From Pseudomonas delhiensis (lineage in GTDB: Bacteria > Pseudomonadota > Gammaproteobacteria > Pseudomonadales > Pseudomonadaceae): DNA of 64,000 nucleotides. This document shows positions 27,167 to 39,832 of this stretch, one piece after another (positions within the stretch are counted from its first letter, which is position 1; every line of letters begins with the position of its first letter). Where the stretch lies: positions 52,544-116,543 of the forward strand of contig NZ_FZPC01000026.1 of the NCBI RefSeq assembly GCF_900187975.1, in the 5' to 3' direction. Made by a program: the position numbers and the translations under genes. The notes beneath the pieces were generated by a model that was not told where the DNA came from, ran no database searches, and saw only the letters and a program-made list of their open reading frames with translations.

Positions 27167-28183
27167 TCAGGCCCGGAAATGGCTCGGCGGCTGGCCGCTC
27201 CAGCGCTGGAAGGCGTGGCGCAGGCTGGCGGTTTCGCTGAAGCCGAGTTCCTCGGCGATGCGGTAGATGGGCATGTCGCCGTCCTGCAGCAGCTCCTTGG
27301 CGCGGGCGAAGCGCAGTTCGTCGAGCAGTTGCTGGTAGCTGGTCTGCTGTTGCTGCAGGTGGCGGCGCAGGCTGCGCGAGGAGCAGTTCAGGCGCCGCGC
27401 CAGTTCCTCCAGGCCCGGCGGCGACTGCAGGCGCTCGCCGAGGATGCCGCGGACCTTGTCCAGCCAGGCGCGGCGGGCGGCCAGGTCGACGTTCTGGCGG
27501 CGGCACTGTTCGAGCATCTCGCGGTGCGTCACCGGGTCGGCCAGCGGCAGGCGGCGCTCCAGCCAGGCGGCGGGGAAACCGAGGGCGCTGCGCGAGGCGC
27601 CGAAGCGCAGGTCGCAGGCGAAGCCCTCGGCGTAGGCGGCCTCGCGCTCGGGCGGGCCGGCATAGTCGAACTCGGCGCACAGCAGTTCCAGCGGCTGGCC
27701 CAGCAGGTCGCCGCAGGTGACCTTCATCGACCCCAGGCACAGCTCGGTGTTGAACGGCCGCAGGGCCTCGTCCTCGCTGTAGCCGGTGGCCACCAGCCAG
27801 GCCACCTCGCCCTCCACCTGCAGCGACAGGTGGAAGTAGGTGCCCAGCAGCACCGGGTAGCTCAGGCCGATGCGCAGGGCCTCGCCCAGGGTCGGCGCCG
27901 AGAGCAGCGCGTAGCCCAGCAGGCCGTAGGCGGAAATCCGCGTGCGCAGGCCCAGGCGCAGGCCCAGGGCGGGCTCGGCGGCCAGGCGCTCGGCGTTGGC
28001 GAACACCTGCTGCTCCTGCCAGGGGCTGACCAGCCGGCGCAGGTCCACCAGGTCGTCGGCGGTGATGCCGCTGCCTTCGAGGATGCTATCGCGCCCATGG
28101 CCTTCGGCTTCCAGCAGGGAAACCGTCAGCGTGGTCATGTGCAGGGAGTTGAGCCAGGTGTTGCGGGAGAAGGTTGCGATCAT
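27167..28183 (-). CDS. AraC-family transcriptional regulator
   Basis: A 338-residue regulator. Residues about 20-210 match the arabinose-binding-type N-terminal domain found in OruR/VirS-like regulators (SAYGLLGYALLSAPTLGEAL). The C-terminal domain carries two helix-turn-helix motifs: LEELARRLNCSSRSLRRHLQ and IYRIAEELGFSETASLRHAFQRWSGQPPSHFR, read in pieces. It is similar in type to OruR (ornithine use) but the target is unknown. The first residues IATFSRNTWLNSL are odd, and MTTLTVSLLEAEG fifteen codons later is an alternative start. Neighbours on both sides are repeats. Confidence 0.85.
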   Translation of the reverse strand: MIATFSRNTWLNSLHMTTLTVSLLEAEGHGRDSILEGSGITADDLVDLRRLVSPWQEQQVFANAERLAAEPALGLRLGLRTRISAYGLLGYALLSAPTLGEALRIGLSYPVLLGTYFHLSLQVEGEVAWLVATGYSEDEALRPFNTELCLGSMKVTCGDLLGQPLELLCAEFDYAGPPEREAAYAEGFACDLRFGASRSALGFPAAWLERRLPLADPVTHREMLEQCRRQNVDLAARRAWLDKVRGILGERLQSPPGLEELARRLNCSSRSLRRHLQQQQTSYQQLLDELRFARAKELLQDGDMPIYRIAEELGFSETASLRHAFQRWSGQPPSHFRA

Positions 28184-28263
28184 GTCTTGCCCATCGGTGC
28201 GCTGCGCCGTGCCCGCGATGTTACCGTCGCGGGCACGGGATTTGGCAAGGCAAAGGCGGCAAT

Positions 28264-28312
28264 TGTAGGAGCGGGCCCTGCCCGCGATTCGCGCGCAGGG
28301 CGCGCTCCTACA
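28264..28312. repeat. REP-type palindrome, family B
   Basis: TGTAGGAGCGGGCCCTGCCC and its inverted partner, close to identical to the copies at 17738 and 26970, between the AraC regulator start and the VWA gene end. Confidence 0.85.
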
Positions 28313-28345
28313 GGGGAGCGCGATGGTTGGCGCAGCTCAGTGGGC

Positions 28346-29527
28346 TCAACCACGCGAAAGGAAGCGCATCCCCTCTTCCAGCCCGCGCAGGGTCAGCGGG
28401 TACATCTGGTCCTTCACCAGTTCGCGCACCAGGTTGGTGGAGGCGGTGTAGTTCCAGGTGTCCTTCGGGTAGGGGTTGATCCAGATGAGCTTCTTGTACT
28501 TCTCCATGAAGCGCTGCATCCACACGTAGCCGGCTTCCTCGTTCCAGTGCTCGACGCTGCCGCCGGCCTGGGTGATCTCGTAGGGCGCCATGGCCGCGTC
28601 GCCGACGAACACCACCTTGTAGTCCGCCCCGTACTTGTGCAGCAGGTCGAAGGTGGCGGTACGCTCGTTGGTGCGGCGCAGGTTGTTCTTCCACACCGAT
28701 TCGTAGATGAAGTTGTGGAAGTAGAAATACTCCAGGTGCTTGAACTCGGTCTTGCAAGCCGAGAACAGCTCCTCGCAGACCTTCACGTGGGCGTCCATCG
28801 AGCCGCCGATGTCCAGCAGCAGCAGGAGCTTCACGGTGTTGCGCCGCTCCGGGCGCATCTGGATGTTCAGCAGCCCGGCGTCCTTCGCCGTGTGGTCGAT
28901 GGTGCCGTCGATGTCCAGCTCTTCCGCCGCGCCCTCGCGGGCGAACTTGCGCAGGCGGCGCAGGGCGATCTTGATGTTGCGGGTGCCCAGCTCGACCTGG
29001 TCGTCGAGGTTCTTGTACTCGCGCTGGTCCCACACCTTGGCCGCCTTGCCCTGGCGCTTGCCGGCATCGCCGACGCGAATGCCCTCGGGGTTGAAACCGC
29101 CGGAGCCGAACGGGCTGGTGCCGCCGGTGCCGATCCACTTGTTGCCGCCGGCGTGGCGTTCCTTCTGCTCCTCGAGACGCTTCTTGAACTCCTCGATGAG
29201 CTTGTCCAGGCCGCCCAGGGACTGGATCTGCGCGCGCTCCTCGTCGGTCAGCAGGCGCTCGAACTCCTTGCGCAGCCATTCCTCGGGAATCAGCGCCTTG
29301 AGGTGGTCGTCAAGCTTCTCCAGGCCCTTGAAGTAGGCGCCGAAGGCCCGGTCGAACTTATCGAAATGGCGCTCGTCCTTCACCATGATGGTACGGGCGA
29401 GGTAGTAGAACTCGTCCATGTCGGCGAACACCACGCGGTGCTGGAGCGCATCGATCAGGTCCAGCAGCTCGCGCACCGACACCGGCACCTTGGCCGCGCG
29501 CATTTCGTTGAACAGGTTGAGCAGCAT
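28346..29527 (-). CDS. VWA (CoxE-like) protein partnered with MoxR ATPase
   Basis: A 393-residue protein with a C-terminal von Willebrand factor A domain. The metal site DxGxS is visible in LLLDIGGSMDAHVK; FHNFIYESVW and DAAMAPYEIT follow. The N-terminal half is the helical region typical of CoxE-like proteins (RELLDLIDALQHR). Such proteins work with MoxR AAA+ ATPases as chaperone-like complexes that insert metals or mature enzyme complexes. The MoxR gene lies immediately upstream on the same strand, separated by a B-type repeat. Confidence 0.87.
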   Translation of the reverse strand: MLLNLFNEMRAAKVPVSVRELLDLIDALQHRVVFADMDEFYYLARTIMVKDERHFDKFDRAFGAYFKGLEKLDDHLKALIPEEWLRKEFERLLTDEERAQIQSLGGLDKLIEEFKKRLEEQKERHAGGNKWIGTGGTSPFGSGGFNPEGIRVGDAGKRQGKAAKVWDQREYKNLDDQVELGTRNIKIALRRLRKFAREGAAEELDIDGTIDHTAKDAGLLNIQMRPERRNTVKLLLLLDIGGSMDAHVKVCEELFSACKTEFKHLEYFYFHNFIYESVWKNNLRRTNERTATFDLLHKYGADYKVVFVGDAAMAPYEITQAGGSVEHWNEEAGYVWMQRFMEKYKKLIWINPYPKDTWNYTASTNLVRELVKDQMYPLTLRGLEEGMRFLSRG

Positions 29528-29557
29528 GGCTGCACCCTCTCATGAAGCATTGCTCTT

Positions 29558-29626
29558 GTAGGAGCGAGCTTGCTCGCGAACCCTGCGACCCCGCAAAGAG
29601 CTTCGCGAGCCAGCTCGCGCCTACGA
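29558..29626. repeat. REP-type palindrome, family B' (GAGCTTGCTC type)
   Basis: TGTAGGAGCGAGCTTGCTC and the inverted GCGAGCCAGCTCGCGCCTAC lie between moxR and the VWA gene, inside what should be one operon, and may affect mRNA stability between the two. Confidence 0.8.
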
Positions 29627-29640
29627 AGAGCCGGTCAAAT

Positions 29641-30486
<846 letters not shown>

Positions 30487-30594
30487 CGGGGAATCCTCGA
30501 ACGGTATCGGCCGGGCCGCGGCCCGGGCTGCGGGAACAGGGGGGACAGACTGCGACTATACCGCGCAGTTCGGGCGACTGTGAACGCAGGCATG

Positions 30595-30613
30595 GCATTC
30601 AGTCACTGAATGC
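30595..30613. promoter_or_regulatory. Perfect 19-bp palindrome between moxR and cysK
   Basis: GCATTCAGT-C-ACTGAATGC is a perfect 9+1+9 palindrome, 109 bp before the moxR start and 159 bp before cysK. It has the size and symmetry of a dimeric repressor site. No matching regulator gene adjoins it. Confidence 0.55.
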
Positions 30614-30771
30614 ACGGCCGCCAATCCATTCGTCGAACGCCGTCGGCGCCGCTCCACCCTCGCATCCCGCCGCCGTCGCGGGACCGATCTTTCCGCCGGT
30701 TTCACGGCTTTACGGCCAGGGCGCCGGGGAATAGGCTGGTGGGTCAGCATCGATCCACAAGGACACCCATC

Positions 30772-33015
<2,244 letters not shown>

Positions 33016-33021
33016 GGCCCC

Positions 33022-33049
33022 ACGGGCTCCCGCCGCGGCGGGGGCCCGT
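33022..33049 (+). terminator. GC-rich hairpin after the second polyamine-binding gene
   Basis: ACGGGCTCCCGCC faces GGCGGGGGCCCGT with one wobble pair, directly after the stop codon; no T-run follows. Confidence 0.4.
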
Positions 33050-33447
33050 TGCCTGGCGAATCGTCGCCGGGCTCGCGCGCCTGGCGCGAAACTCTCGTTC
33101 CCCCTCGCCTTCGCCCACAGGCGCCGCTATAGTCTGCCTCGACGCCACCACCACCCAGAGCCCGGCCATGCCCCTCTCCCACGCGAACCTCGCCCTCTCC
33201 ATCGCCGCCCGCGGCGAGGCCGGTGCGCGCCCGCGTGGTGCCGTCGCCCTCCTGTCGCCTCCCGTCGTCGCTGCTGTCGCAGCGCCTCCGCCCCCGTGCG
33301 TAGCGGCCTGCCCGCCGCCGGGCGCCAGCGCTTTCTGACAGCGCCCCAGCGCCTTTCCTGAACGCATCGCCGCCGCGCCCGCGCGCCGCGGACTGCATCC
33401 GGCCGCCTGCCCGCCAGCCGGCCACCGCTTGCAAGACAGGTGACGAC
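33050..33447 (+). other. Long leader region upstream of the DMT transporter
   Basis: About 400 bp without a confident gene. A -10-like TATAGT occurs near 33128. A 56-codon frame runs from the ATG at 33168 to the TGA at 33338; its product is rich in Ala and Pro, with a run of four prolines and another of three near the end. It has no clear ribosome site. If expressed it could be a leader peptide with ribosome-stalling polyproline, but this is speculative. Confidence 0.3.
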
Positions 33448-34341
33448 ATGTCCCGAATCAACGCTTCCACCCTGGTCGGCGTGACCAGCTCCAGCCTCTT
33501 CGTGCTGCTCTGGAGCAGCGCCGCCATCGCCTCCAAGTGGGGCCTGGCCCATGCCTCGCCGCTGGCCTTCCTCATCGGCCGCTTCGCCATCGCCCTGGCC
33601 GCCCTGCTGGCCCTCGGCCCGCTGCTCGGCCTGCGCCTGCCGCGGCAGCCGCGCGAGCGCCGCCGCGCCCTGCTCACCGGCCTGGTGCTGCTGGGCTTCT
33701 ACCCGATCTTCTACGTCTGGGCCCTGCAACTGCAGGTCACCCCGGGGATGATCGCCACCCTGCTCGGCGTGCAGCCGATCCTCACCGGCCTGCTCACCGA
33801 ACGGCGCTTCGGCGCCACCCGCCTGGCCGGGCTGCTGCTCGGCCTGGGCGGGCTGGTACTGGTGGTCTGGCAAGGCATGGGCCTCGCCGGCCTGTCCGTC
33901 GCCGGCCTGGGCTGCGCGCTGCTGGCGCTGCTGGGCATCACCCTCGGCACCCTCCTGCAGAAGGGCCTGAGCGAAAGCCCGCTGGGCAGCCTGCCGCTGC
34001 AGTACGTGGCCGGCCTCGCGCTGTGCCTGGTGCTGCTGCCGACGCAGCCGCTGCACTTCGACTGCAGCCTGGAGCTGATCGCCAGCCTGCTGTGGATGGG
34101 CCTGCTGATCTCGGTGGGCGCCACCCTGCTGCTCTACCGGCTGATCGCGCGCGGCAACCTGGTGCAGGTCACCAGCCTGTTCTACCTGGTGCCGGCGGTG
34201 ACCGCGCTGCTGGACTACCTGGCCTTCGGCAACCGCCTGGGCGCCCTCAGCCTGCTGGGCATGGGGCTGATCGTGCTCGGCCTGCTGCTGGTGTTCCGCC
34301 CACGGCCGGAGCGCGCCGAGGCACTGGCCGAGCGACGCTGA
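33448..34341 (+). CDS. EamA/DMT-family membrane transporter
   Basis: A 297-residue inner-membrane protein with ten helices in two EamA repeats. [28 protein letters not shown] opens the first repeat (read in pieces), and [25 protein letters not shown] is the typical inner turn. It is not closely similar to the exporter at 1379. The substrate is unknown; amino-acid or metabolite efflux is the usual family role. It has a long 5' leader and is followed by a good hairpin terminator. Confidence 0.85.
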   Translation: MSRINASTLVGVTSSSLFVLLWSSAAIASKWGLAHASPLAFLIGRFAIALAALLALGPLLGLRLPRQPRERRRALLTGLVLLGFYPIFYVWALQLQVTPGMIATLLGVQPILTGLLTERRFGATRLAGLLLGLGGLVLVVWQGMGLAGLSVAGLGCALLALLGITLGTLLQKGLSESPLGSLPLQYVAGLALCLVLLPTQPLHFDCSLELIASLLWMGLLISVGATLLLYRLIARGNLVQVTSLFYLVPAVTALLDYLAFGNRLGALSLLGMGLIVLGLLLVFRPRPERAEALAERR

Positions 34342-34345
34342 ACGG

Positions 34346-34369
34346 ACGGGGGCGGCAGCGCCCCCGTTT
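34346..34369 (+). terminator. Hairpin terminator after the DMT transporter
   Basis: ACGGGGGCG and CGCCCCCGT form a 9-bp stem with a GCAG loop, followed by TTTCC. Confidence 0.55.
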
Positions 34370-34456
34370 CCCCGACCGCCCGGTCACCCACGGCGCTTTC
34401 GCCGCCCACGGAGTCTGGCTAAGCTCGCTGCACAGGACACGCACGAGAGGCGCGCC

Positions 34457-36181
34457 ATGCTCCACGCCCAGATCGCCCAGACCATCCTCGACGGCTTCGA
34501 CGTCTACCGCGAGCGCTTCAAGCAGATCACCGACGGCGCCCAGGAGCGCTTCGAGCGGGCGCAGTGGCAGGAAATCCAGCGCACCTCCGCCGAGCGCATC
34601 AACCTCTACGAGGAAAAGGTCGGCGAGACCGTGGCCCGCGTCACCGCCGACTTCGACCCGGGGGCATTGCTGGACGTGGAGCGCTGGCCGCTGATCAAGA
34701 GCGCCTACATCGGCCTGATCGACCCGCGCAACGACGACGAGCTGGCGGAAACCTGGTTCAACTCGATCTTCTGCGGGCTGTTCAGCCACGACAACATCAG
34801 CGACGGCACCATGTTCGTGCACACCACGCGGCCGTCGCTGCGCGCCCACGCCCGCGACCCGCACACCCGCCTCTACCGGCCCCAGGGCCACCTGCGGCGG
34901 GCGCTGCAGCAGGTTTTCGCCGACTACCGCTTCCAGGTGCCCTACGAGGACGCCGAAGGCGACCTGGCGCGCCTGGACGCCCTGCTGCACAGCAACCTGC
35001 CCGACTGGGTGTGCAAGGACCCGGACCTGGCCCTGGAGCTGATCGGCTCGGTGTTCTACCGCAACAAGGGCGCCTACCTGGTGGGCCGCCTGTACACCCC
35101 CGACGAGCAGTGGCCGCTGGTGTTCCCGCTGATCCACCGCGAAGGCCAGGGCATCCGCTTCGACACCGTGATCACCGACGAGGCGGAGGTGTCGATCATC
35201 TTCTCCTTCACCCGCTCCTACTTCATGGTCGACGTGCCGGTGCCGGCGGAGCTGGTGGCCTTCCTCAAGCGCCTGCTGCCGGGCAAGCACATCGCCGAGC
35301 TGTACACCTCCATCGGCTTCTACAAGCAGGGCAAGAGCGAGTTCTACCGCGCCCTGATCAACCACCTGGCGACCACCGACGACCGCTTCGTCATGGCCCC
35401 CGGGGTGCGCGGCATGGTGATGAGCGTGTTCACCCTGCCCGGCTTCAACACCGTGTTCAAGATCATCAAGGACAACTTCAACCCGGCCAAGACCGTCGAC
35501 CACGCCACCGTGGTGCAGAAATACCAGCTGGTGAAGAACCACGACCGCGTCGGCCGCCTGGCCGACACCCAGCAGTTCGCCGACTTCCGCTTCCCGGTGG
35601 GCAAGTTCGACCCCGAGTGCCTGGCCGAGCTGCTGGAGGTGGCGCCCTCCACCGTGGTGCTGGAGGGCGACGTGGTGCTGATCCGCCACTGCTGGACCGA
35701 ACGCCGCATGACCCCGCTCAACCTCTACCTGGAGCACGCCACCGAGGCCCAGGTGCACGAGGCGCTGTACGACTACGGCCTGGCCATCAAGCAGCTGGCG
35801 GCGGCGAACATCTTCCCCGGCGACATGCTGCTGAAGAACTTCGGCGTCACCCGCCACGGCCGCGTGGTGTTCTACGACTACGACGAGATCAGCTACCTCA
35901 CCGAGGTGAACTTCCGCCACATCCCGCCGCCGCGCTACGAGGAGGACGAGATGTCGTCCGAGCCCTGGTACTCGGTGGGGCCGATGGACGTGTTCCCCGA
36001 GGAGTTCCCGCGCTTCCTGTTCGTCGACCTGAAGCTGCGCCGGCTGTTCGCCAAGCTGCACGGCGACCTCTACGACGCCGACTACTGGAAGGGCCTGCAG
36101 GCGCAGATACGGGCGGGCAAGGTGATAGACGTGTTCCCCTACCGGCGCAACGAGTTGCCGGAGAAGGCGCTGGCGGAGTAG
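34457..36181 (+). CDS. aceK: Isocitrate dehydrogenase kinase/phosphatase
   Basis: A 574-residue bifunctional enzyme that phosphorylates and dephosphorylates isocitrate dehydrogenase, controlling the split between TCA cycle and glyoxylate shunt. The N-terminal regulatory half includes [23 protein letters not shown]. The kinase-like half has NKGAYLVGR (ATP lysine region) and, further on, the AceK-specific [17 protein letters not shown] with the Mg-binding Asp. GAGAGG lies before the ATG. It is not next to aceA or aceB, which is normal for Pseudomonas but unlike E. coli. Confidence 0.95.
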   Translation: MLHAQIAQTILDGFDVYRERFKQITDGAQERFERAQWQEIQRTSAERINLYEEKVGETVARVTADFDPGALLDVERWPLIKSAYIGLIDPRNDDELAETWFNSIFCGLFSHDNISDGTMFVHTTRPSLRAHARDPHTRLYRPQGHLRRALQQVFADYRFQVPYEDAEGDLARLDALLHSNLPDWVCKDPDLALELIGSVFYRNKGAYLVGRLYTPDEQWPLVFPLIHREGQGIRFDTVITDEAEVSIIFSFTRSYFMVDVPVPAELVAFLKRLLPGKHIAELYTSIGFYKQGKSEFYRALINHLATTDDRFVMAPGVRGMVMSVFTLPGFNTVFKIIKDNFNPAKTVDHATVVQKYQLVKNHDRVGRLADTQQFADFRFPVGKFDPECLAELLEVAPSTVVLEGDVVLIRHCWTERRMTPLNLYLEHATEAQVHEALYDYGLAIKQLAAANIFPGDMLLKNFGVTRHGRVVFYDYDEISYLTEVNFRHIPPPRYEEDEMSSEPWYSVGPMDVFPEEFPRFLFVDLKLRRLFAKLHGDLYDADYWKGLQAQIRAGKVIDVFPYRRNELPEKALAE

Positions 36182-36240
36182 GCGCTTGTTTTTGCGAATG
36201 GGGTTTCCCGGTGACTATGGTGTTTCGGGTGAACTCCGTT

Positions 36241-36398
36241 CCCTCTCCCTAACCCTCTCCCTGAAGGGAGAGGGGACCGTTAGGTGAATGTGGATATTTC
36301 GGCGTCAGCCGGAAATGACGTTTCAGGTTGAAACCATTGCTATCCACCGGCACGGACAAGCCCCCTCTCCCGCTTGCGGGAGAGGGCTGGGAAGAGGG
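36241..36398. repeat. Composite palindromic repeat, family A, copy 3 (reversed)
   Basis: The same two-arm unit as at 8-167, in the opposite orientation, with CGGCACGGACAAG and GTCAGCCGG recognisable in the spacer. It fills most of the gap between aceK and the convergent GlxA-type regulator. Confidence 0.85.
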
Positions 36399-36473
36399 AG
36401 CGTGGCCCAGCCCCGAACCGACGCAACCGGCAAACCCCATTCGCGAGCAATCTCGCCCCCCACGAAACCCGCC

Positions 36474-37427
36474 TCACCCCCGAAACGCCTGCCGATAGGC
36501 GCTTGGCGACACCCCCAGCGCCGCGCTGAAATGCTGGCGCAACGAAGCCACCGAGCCGAAGCCCGCCAGGCACGCCACCTCCGGGATCGGTTGCTCGGTG
36601 GATTCCAGCAGCCGCTGCGCCAGGGCCAGGCGTTCGCCGCGCAGCCAGTCGCCCAGGGTGCTGCCGGTAAGCTGGCGGAAGTGCCGGCTGAAGCTGCGCC
36701 GGCTCATCAGCGCGCGCTCGGCCAGGCTGTCCAGGTCGTGGGGCTGGTCCAGGCGCTCGCGCACCCAGTCGAGCAGGCCGGACAGGCGGTTGTCCCGCGC
36801 GGTGGCCGGCAGCGGCTGCTCGATGAACTGCGCCTGGCCGCCCTGGCGGTGCGGCGCCACCACCAGGCGGCGGGCCTGCTGGTTGCTCAGGCCGGCGCCG
36901 CAGCGCTGGCGCAGCAGGTGCAGGCAGCAGTCGATGCCGGCCACGGTGCCGGCGGAGGTGAGGATCGGGCCATCGTCGACGTAGAGCACGTCCGGCTGCA
37001 CCTGCACCCGCGGATAGTGCCGGGCGAAGAATTCCGCCCACAACCAGTGGGTGGTGGCGCGGCGCCCGTCGAGCAGGCCGGCCTCGGCCAGGACGAAGGC
37101 GCCCAGGCACAGGCCCACCAGCTGCGCGCCGCGGGCCTCGGCGGCCACCAGGGCATCGAGCAGGGCCGGCGGCGCCGGCTCCGCGGGGTCGCGCCAGCTC
37201 GGCACTATCAGGGTGTCGGCGCCCGCCAGCGCCTCCAGACCGTGGCGCGTGTCGATGGCGAAGCCGGCCGTGGTGTTCAGCGGCCCCGGCTCGGCGGCGC
37301 AGACCTGCAGTTCGAAGCGCATGCGCGCCCCGCCCGGGTCGCCCTCGCCGAACACCAGGCAGGGCACCGAGAGGTGGAAGGGGCTGATCTGGTCGAAGGC
37401 CACCACGGCCACGCGGTGGGTTTGCAT
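36474..37427 (-). CDS. GlxA-family AraC-type transcriptional regulator
   Basis: A 317-residue regulator with an N-terminal DJ-1/PfpI domain (VAVVAFDQISPFHLSVP; GLCLGAFVLAEAGLLDGRRATTHW with the nucleophile-elbow Cys) and a C-terminal AraC DNA-binding domain (SLAERALMSRRSFSRHFRQL; VACLAGFGSVASLRQHFSAALGVSPSAYR, in pieces). Several members control amino-acid or quaternary-amine use. The start at 37427 lies six bases after GGAGG; an ATG two codons earlier would have no spacing. It is divergent from the cysteine hydrolase and probably controls it. Confidence 0.87.
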   Translation of the reverse strand: MQTHRVAVVAFDQISPFHLSVPCLVFGEGDPGGARMRFELQVCAAEPGPLNTTAGFAIDTRHGLEALAGADTLIVPSWRDPAEPAPPALLDALVAAEARGAQLVGLCLGAFVLAEAGLLDGRRATTHWLWAEFFARHYPRVQVQPDVLYVDDGPILTSAGTVAGIDCCLHLLRQRCGAGLSNQQARRLVVAPHRQGGQAQFIEQPLPATARDNRLSGLLDWVRERLDQPHDLDSLAERALMSRRSFSRHFRQLTGSTLGDWLRGERLALAQRLLESTEQPIPEVACLAGFGSVASLRQHFSAALGVSPSAYRQAFRG

Positions 37428-37548
37428 GGGCATCCTCCGGGCAAGGGTTTGGCCCGATTCTAGCGAAAGCTGTCTTGCGGGCCACTCACGCCGACCGCCG
37501 GCCCCTGCGCAGAATGGTCCCATCCCCACTCCAGCGGAGACACCCAGC

Positions 37549-38178
37549 ATGAGCAACGCCCCGAAACGCGCCCTGATCGTCGTCGACGTGCAGAACGAGT
37601 ACTTCAGCGGCAACCTGCGCATCGAATACCCGCCGGTCGGCGGCTCGCTGCCGAACATCCTGCGCGCCATGGACGCCGCCCACGCCGCCGGCATCCCGGT
37701 GGTGGTGGTGCGCCACCAGGCCCCGGCCGGCGCGCCCATCTTCGCCCCCGGCAGCCACGGCGTGGAACTGCACCCGCAGGTGGCCGAGCGTCCCCGCGAC
37801 CTGCTGCTGGACAAGAGCAAGGCCAGCGCCCTCAGCGGCACCGGGCTGGGCGACTGGCTGCGCGAGCGCGGCGTCGACACCCTGACGATCGTCGGCTACA
37901 TGACGCACAACTGCGACGACTCCACCGCCCGCCAAGCCGCCCACGAAGGCTGGCAGGTGGAATTCCTCGACGACGCCAGCGGCTCGCTGCCCTACGCCAA
38001 CAGCGCGGGCGCGGCCAGCGCCGAGGAAATCCACCGGGTGTTCAGCGTGGTGCTGCAGTCGTCCTTCGCCGCCGTGGGCAGCACGGCGCAATGGCTGGCG
38101 GCCGTGGAAAGCGGCAAGGCCCTGGAGCGCGACAACATCTACGCCTCCAACCAACGGGCCCTCGCGGCGCGGGGTTGA
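37549..38178 (+). CDS. Isochorismatase-like cysteine hydrolase
   Basis: A 209-residue cysteine hydrolase of the isochorismatase superfamily. The catalytic Asp is in ALIVVDVQNEYFSG (about residue 13), the Lys in LLLDKSKASAL, and the Cys in GYMTHNCDDSTARQAAHEGW. Family members hydrolyse amides such as nicotinamide, ureidoacrylate or carbamoylsarcosine; the substrate here is open. The GlxA-type regulator lies divergently 121 bp away, and such pairs are usually regulator and target. Confidence 0.85.
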   Translation: MSNAPKRALIVVDVQNEYFSGNLRIEYPPVGGSLPNILRAMDAAHAAGIPVVVVRHQAPAGAPIFAPGSHGVELHPQVAERPRDLLLDKSKASALSGTGLGDWLRERGVDTLTIVGYMTHNCDDSTARQAAHEGWQVEFLDDASGSLPYANSAGAASAEEIHRVFSVVLQSSFAAVGSTAQWLAAVESGKALERDNIYASNQRALAARG

Positions 38179-38190
38179 GAAGACACACCC

Positions 38191-38317
38191 TGTAGGAGCG
38201 AGCTTGCTCGCGAACCGTATTGGCACCGTTTCCGCAGGGAAACAGGTTCGCGAGCAAGCTCGCTCCTACGAAGAGCTCTTGCCGGTGCGTAGGAATAACC
38301 GTTCGCGGTTATCCGCC
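38191..38317. repeat. Family B' palindrome followed by half a family C unit
   Basis: TGTAGGAGCGAGCTTGCTCG to CGAGCAAGCTCGCTCCTAC (38191-38269) makes one long hairpin, and GTAGGAATAACCGTTCGCGG (38289-38317) is a single C arm. They occupy the gap after the cysteine hydrolase. Confidence 0.75.
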
Positions 38318-38348
38318 GCCTGACCGCACTCCCCGTCCCGCACGGCGT

Positions 38349-38873
38349 TCAACTCCAATGCCGGCGCGCCACATTGCGGTTGTCACCCAGCCCCGCCAGG
38401 GCCCCGACCGAAACGATCAGCAGCTCGACGATCCAGGCCAGCAGCAAGCCGCCGCCCAGGGCCCAGCCGATGGCTTCCGGCGCCAGCACCACCTGGTAGC
38501 TGTAGCCGTCCAGGGTTTCCCGCAGCAGCTCGCGGTTGGGCGCGCTCAGCAGGTGCCAGGCGCGGGCGTACCAGGGGCCCTGCAGGGCCTGCCATTCGTT
38601 GTCGAACAGCTTGGCGCGGCGCAGCAGGCGCTCGACGTTGTCGCCGTCGCGCTGGAACACCGGGTCCGGGCTGCCGCGGTAGTGCGCCACCAGGGCGTCG
38701 AGGTCGCCCTGGAAGTACTGGCCGGCGGTGTTGCGGTAGCCCTCCAGGGCCTGCAGCGCCTCCTGGCGGTGGGCGTCGACGCGGATCGAATAGTCCTTGA
38801 TGAAGCCCGGCACCTGCACCCCGACCAGCAGGCCGAGGGCGAAAAGCACCAGGCGGATGTAGCTGCGCAACAT
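38349..38873 (-). CDS. DUF2937-family membrane protein
   Basis: A 174-residue protein with one hydrophobic helix at the N-terminus (LVLFALGLLVGVQVPGF), a soluble helical middle part of about 110 residues, and a second helix near the end (WALGGGLLLAWIVELLIVSVG). This is the DUF2937 layout; the function is unknown. GAGAGG lies before the ATG. It begins 13 bp after the amidotransferase gene and is probably co-transcribed with it. Confidence 0.8.
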   Translation of the reverse strand: MLRSYIRLVLFALGLLVGVQVPGFIKDYSIRVDAHRQEALQALEGYRNTAGQYFQGDLDALVAHYRGSPDPVFQRDGDNVERLLRRAKLFDNEWQALQGPWYARAWHLLSAPNRELLRETLDGYSYQVVLAPEAIGWALGGGLLLAWIVELLIVSVGALAGLGDNRNVARRHWS

Positions 38874-38886
38874 GGGGGTCCCCCTC

Positions 38887-39660
38887 TCAGACGCGGCCCT
38901 GGTCGAGAATCTCGCCACGCCACCAGAGCATCCACTCGCCGCTCTGCTGCACCGACCAGTGCTCGTTGTCGGTCAGCGGCTCGGTGGCGATCACCGTGAC
39001 CACGTCGTTGGGCGTGGTCTCGGACTGGAAGTCCACGGTCAGGTCGGCGTCCTTCAGCCGCGCCGGGCCGAAGGGCGCGCGGCGGGTAATGTACGCCAGC
39101 TTGCTGGAACAGAAGGTGAACAACCAGTCACCGTCGCTCAGCAGGCAGTTGAACACGCCCTTCTGCCGGTACTCGGCGCAGGCGGACACCAGGGTCGGCA
39201 GCAGCACCTCCACCGGCACCGGCTCGGGGAAGGCCCGGCGCACGCGGTTGAGCAGGTCGCAGAAGGCCGCCTCGCTGTCGGTGTCGCCCACCGGCCGGTA
39301 CACCCCCGGCGGCGGTGCGAAGTCGGCCAGTTGGCCGTTGTGCGCGAAGGTCCAGTAGCGCCCGCCCAGCTCGCGCACGAAGGGGTGGGTGTTGGACAGG
39401 CAGACCTTGCCGACGTTGGCCTGGCGGATGTGGCCGATCACCGTCTCGCTCTTGATCGGGTAGCGCTGCACCAGGCGCGCCACCTCCGAGTCGACGCTGG
39501 CGCTCGGGTCCTGGAACAGGCGCACGCCGCGCCCCTCGTAGAAGGCGATGCCCCAGCCGTCGCGGTGCGGGCCGGTGCGGCCGCCGCGCTGCATCAGGCC
39601 GGTGAAGCTGAAGACGATGTCGGTGGGGACGTTGGCGCTCATGCCGAGCAGTTCGCACAT
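38887..39660 (-). CDS. Class II glutamine amidotransferase (YafJ-like)
   Basis: A 257-residue Ntn-type amidotransferase. The catalytic cysteine is Cys2, directly after the initiator Met ([12 protein letters not shown]). [24 protein letters not shown] and [10 protein letters not shown] complete the glutaminase site. The C-terminal part is short and carries no synthase domain, as in YafJ. It may supply ammonia to an unknown partner or act as a free glutaminase-like enzyme. It is first in a two-gene operon with the DUF2937 protein. Confidence 0.87.
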   Translation of the reverse strand: MCELLGMSANVPTDIVFSFTGLMQRGGRTGPHRDGWGIAFYEGRGVRLFQDPSASVDSEVARLVQRYPIKSETVIGHIRQANVGKVCLSNTHPFVRELGGRYWTFAHNGQLADFAPPPGVYRPVGDTDSEAAFCDLLNRVRRAFPEPVPVEVLLPTLVSACAEYRQKGVFNCLLSDGDWLFTFCSSKLAYITRRAPFGPARLKDADLTVDFQSETTPNDVVTVIATEPLTDNEHWSVQQSGEWMLWWRGEILDQGRV

Positions 39661-39832
39661 GGTCAGCGCTCCTGTGGCAGGCACAGGCCCGGCACGGACT
39701 GGAAGGTGGCAAGGGAAATCAGGCGCCGGCCTGGCGCGAAGGTCTGGGGCTGCATTCGGGCTCGTTCCGCTACGGCAATGCCGCCATGCTGAACGCCCAT
39801 CCGGCGCCGCGCAAGGGCGGCGCCGGTTTCGC

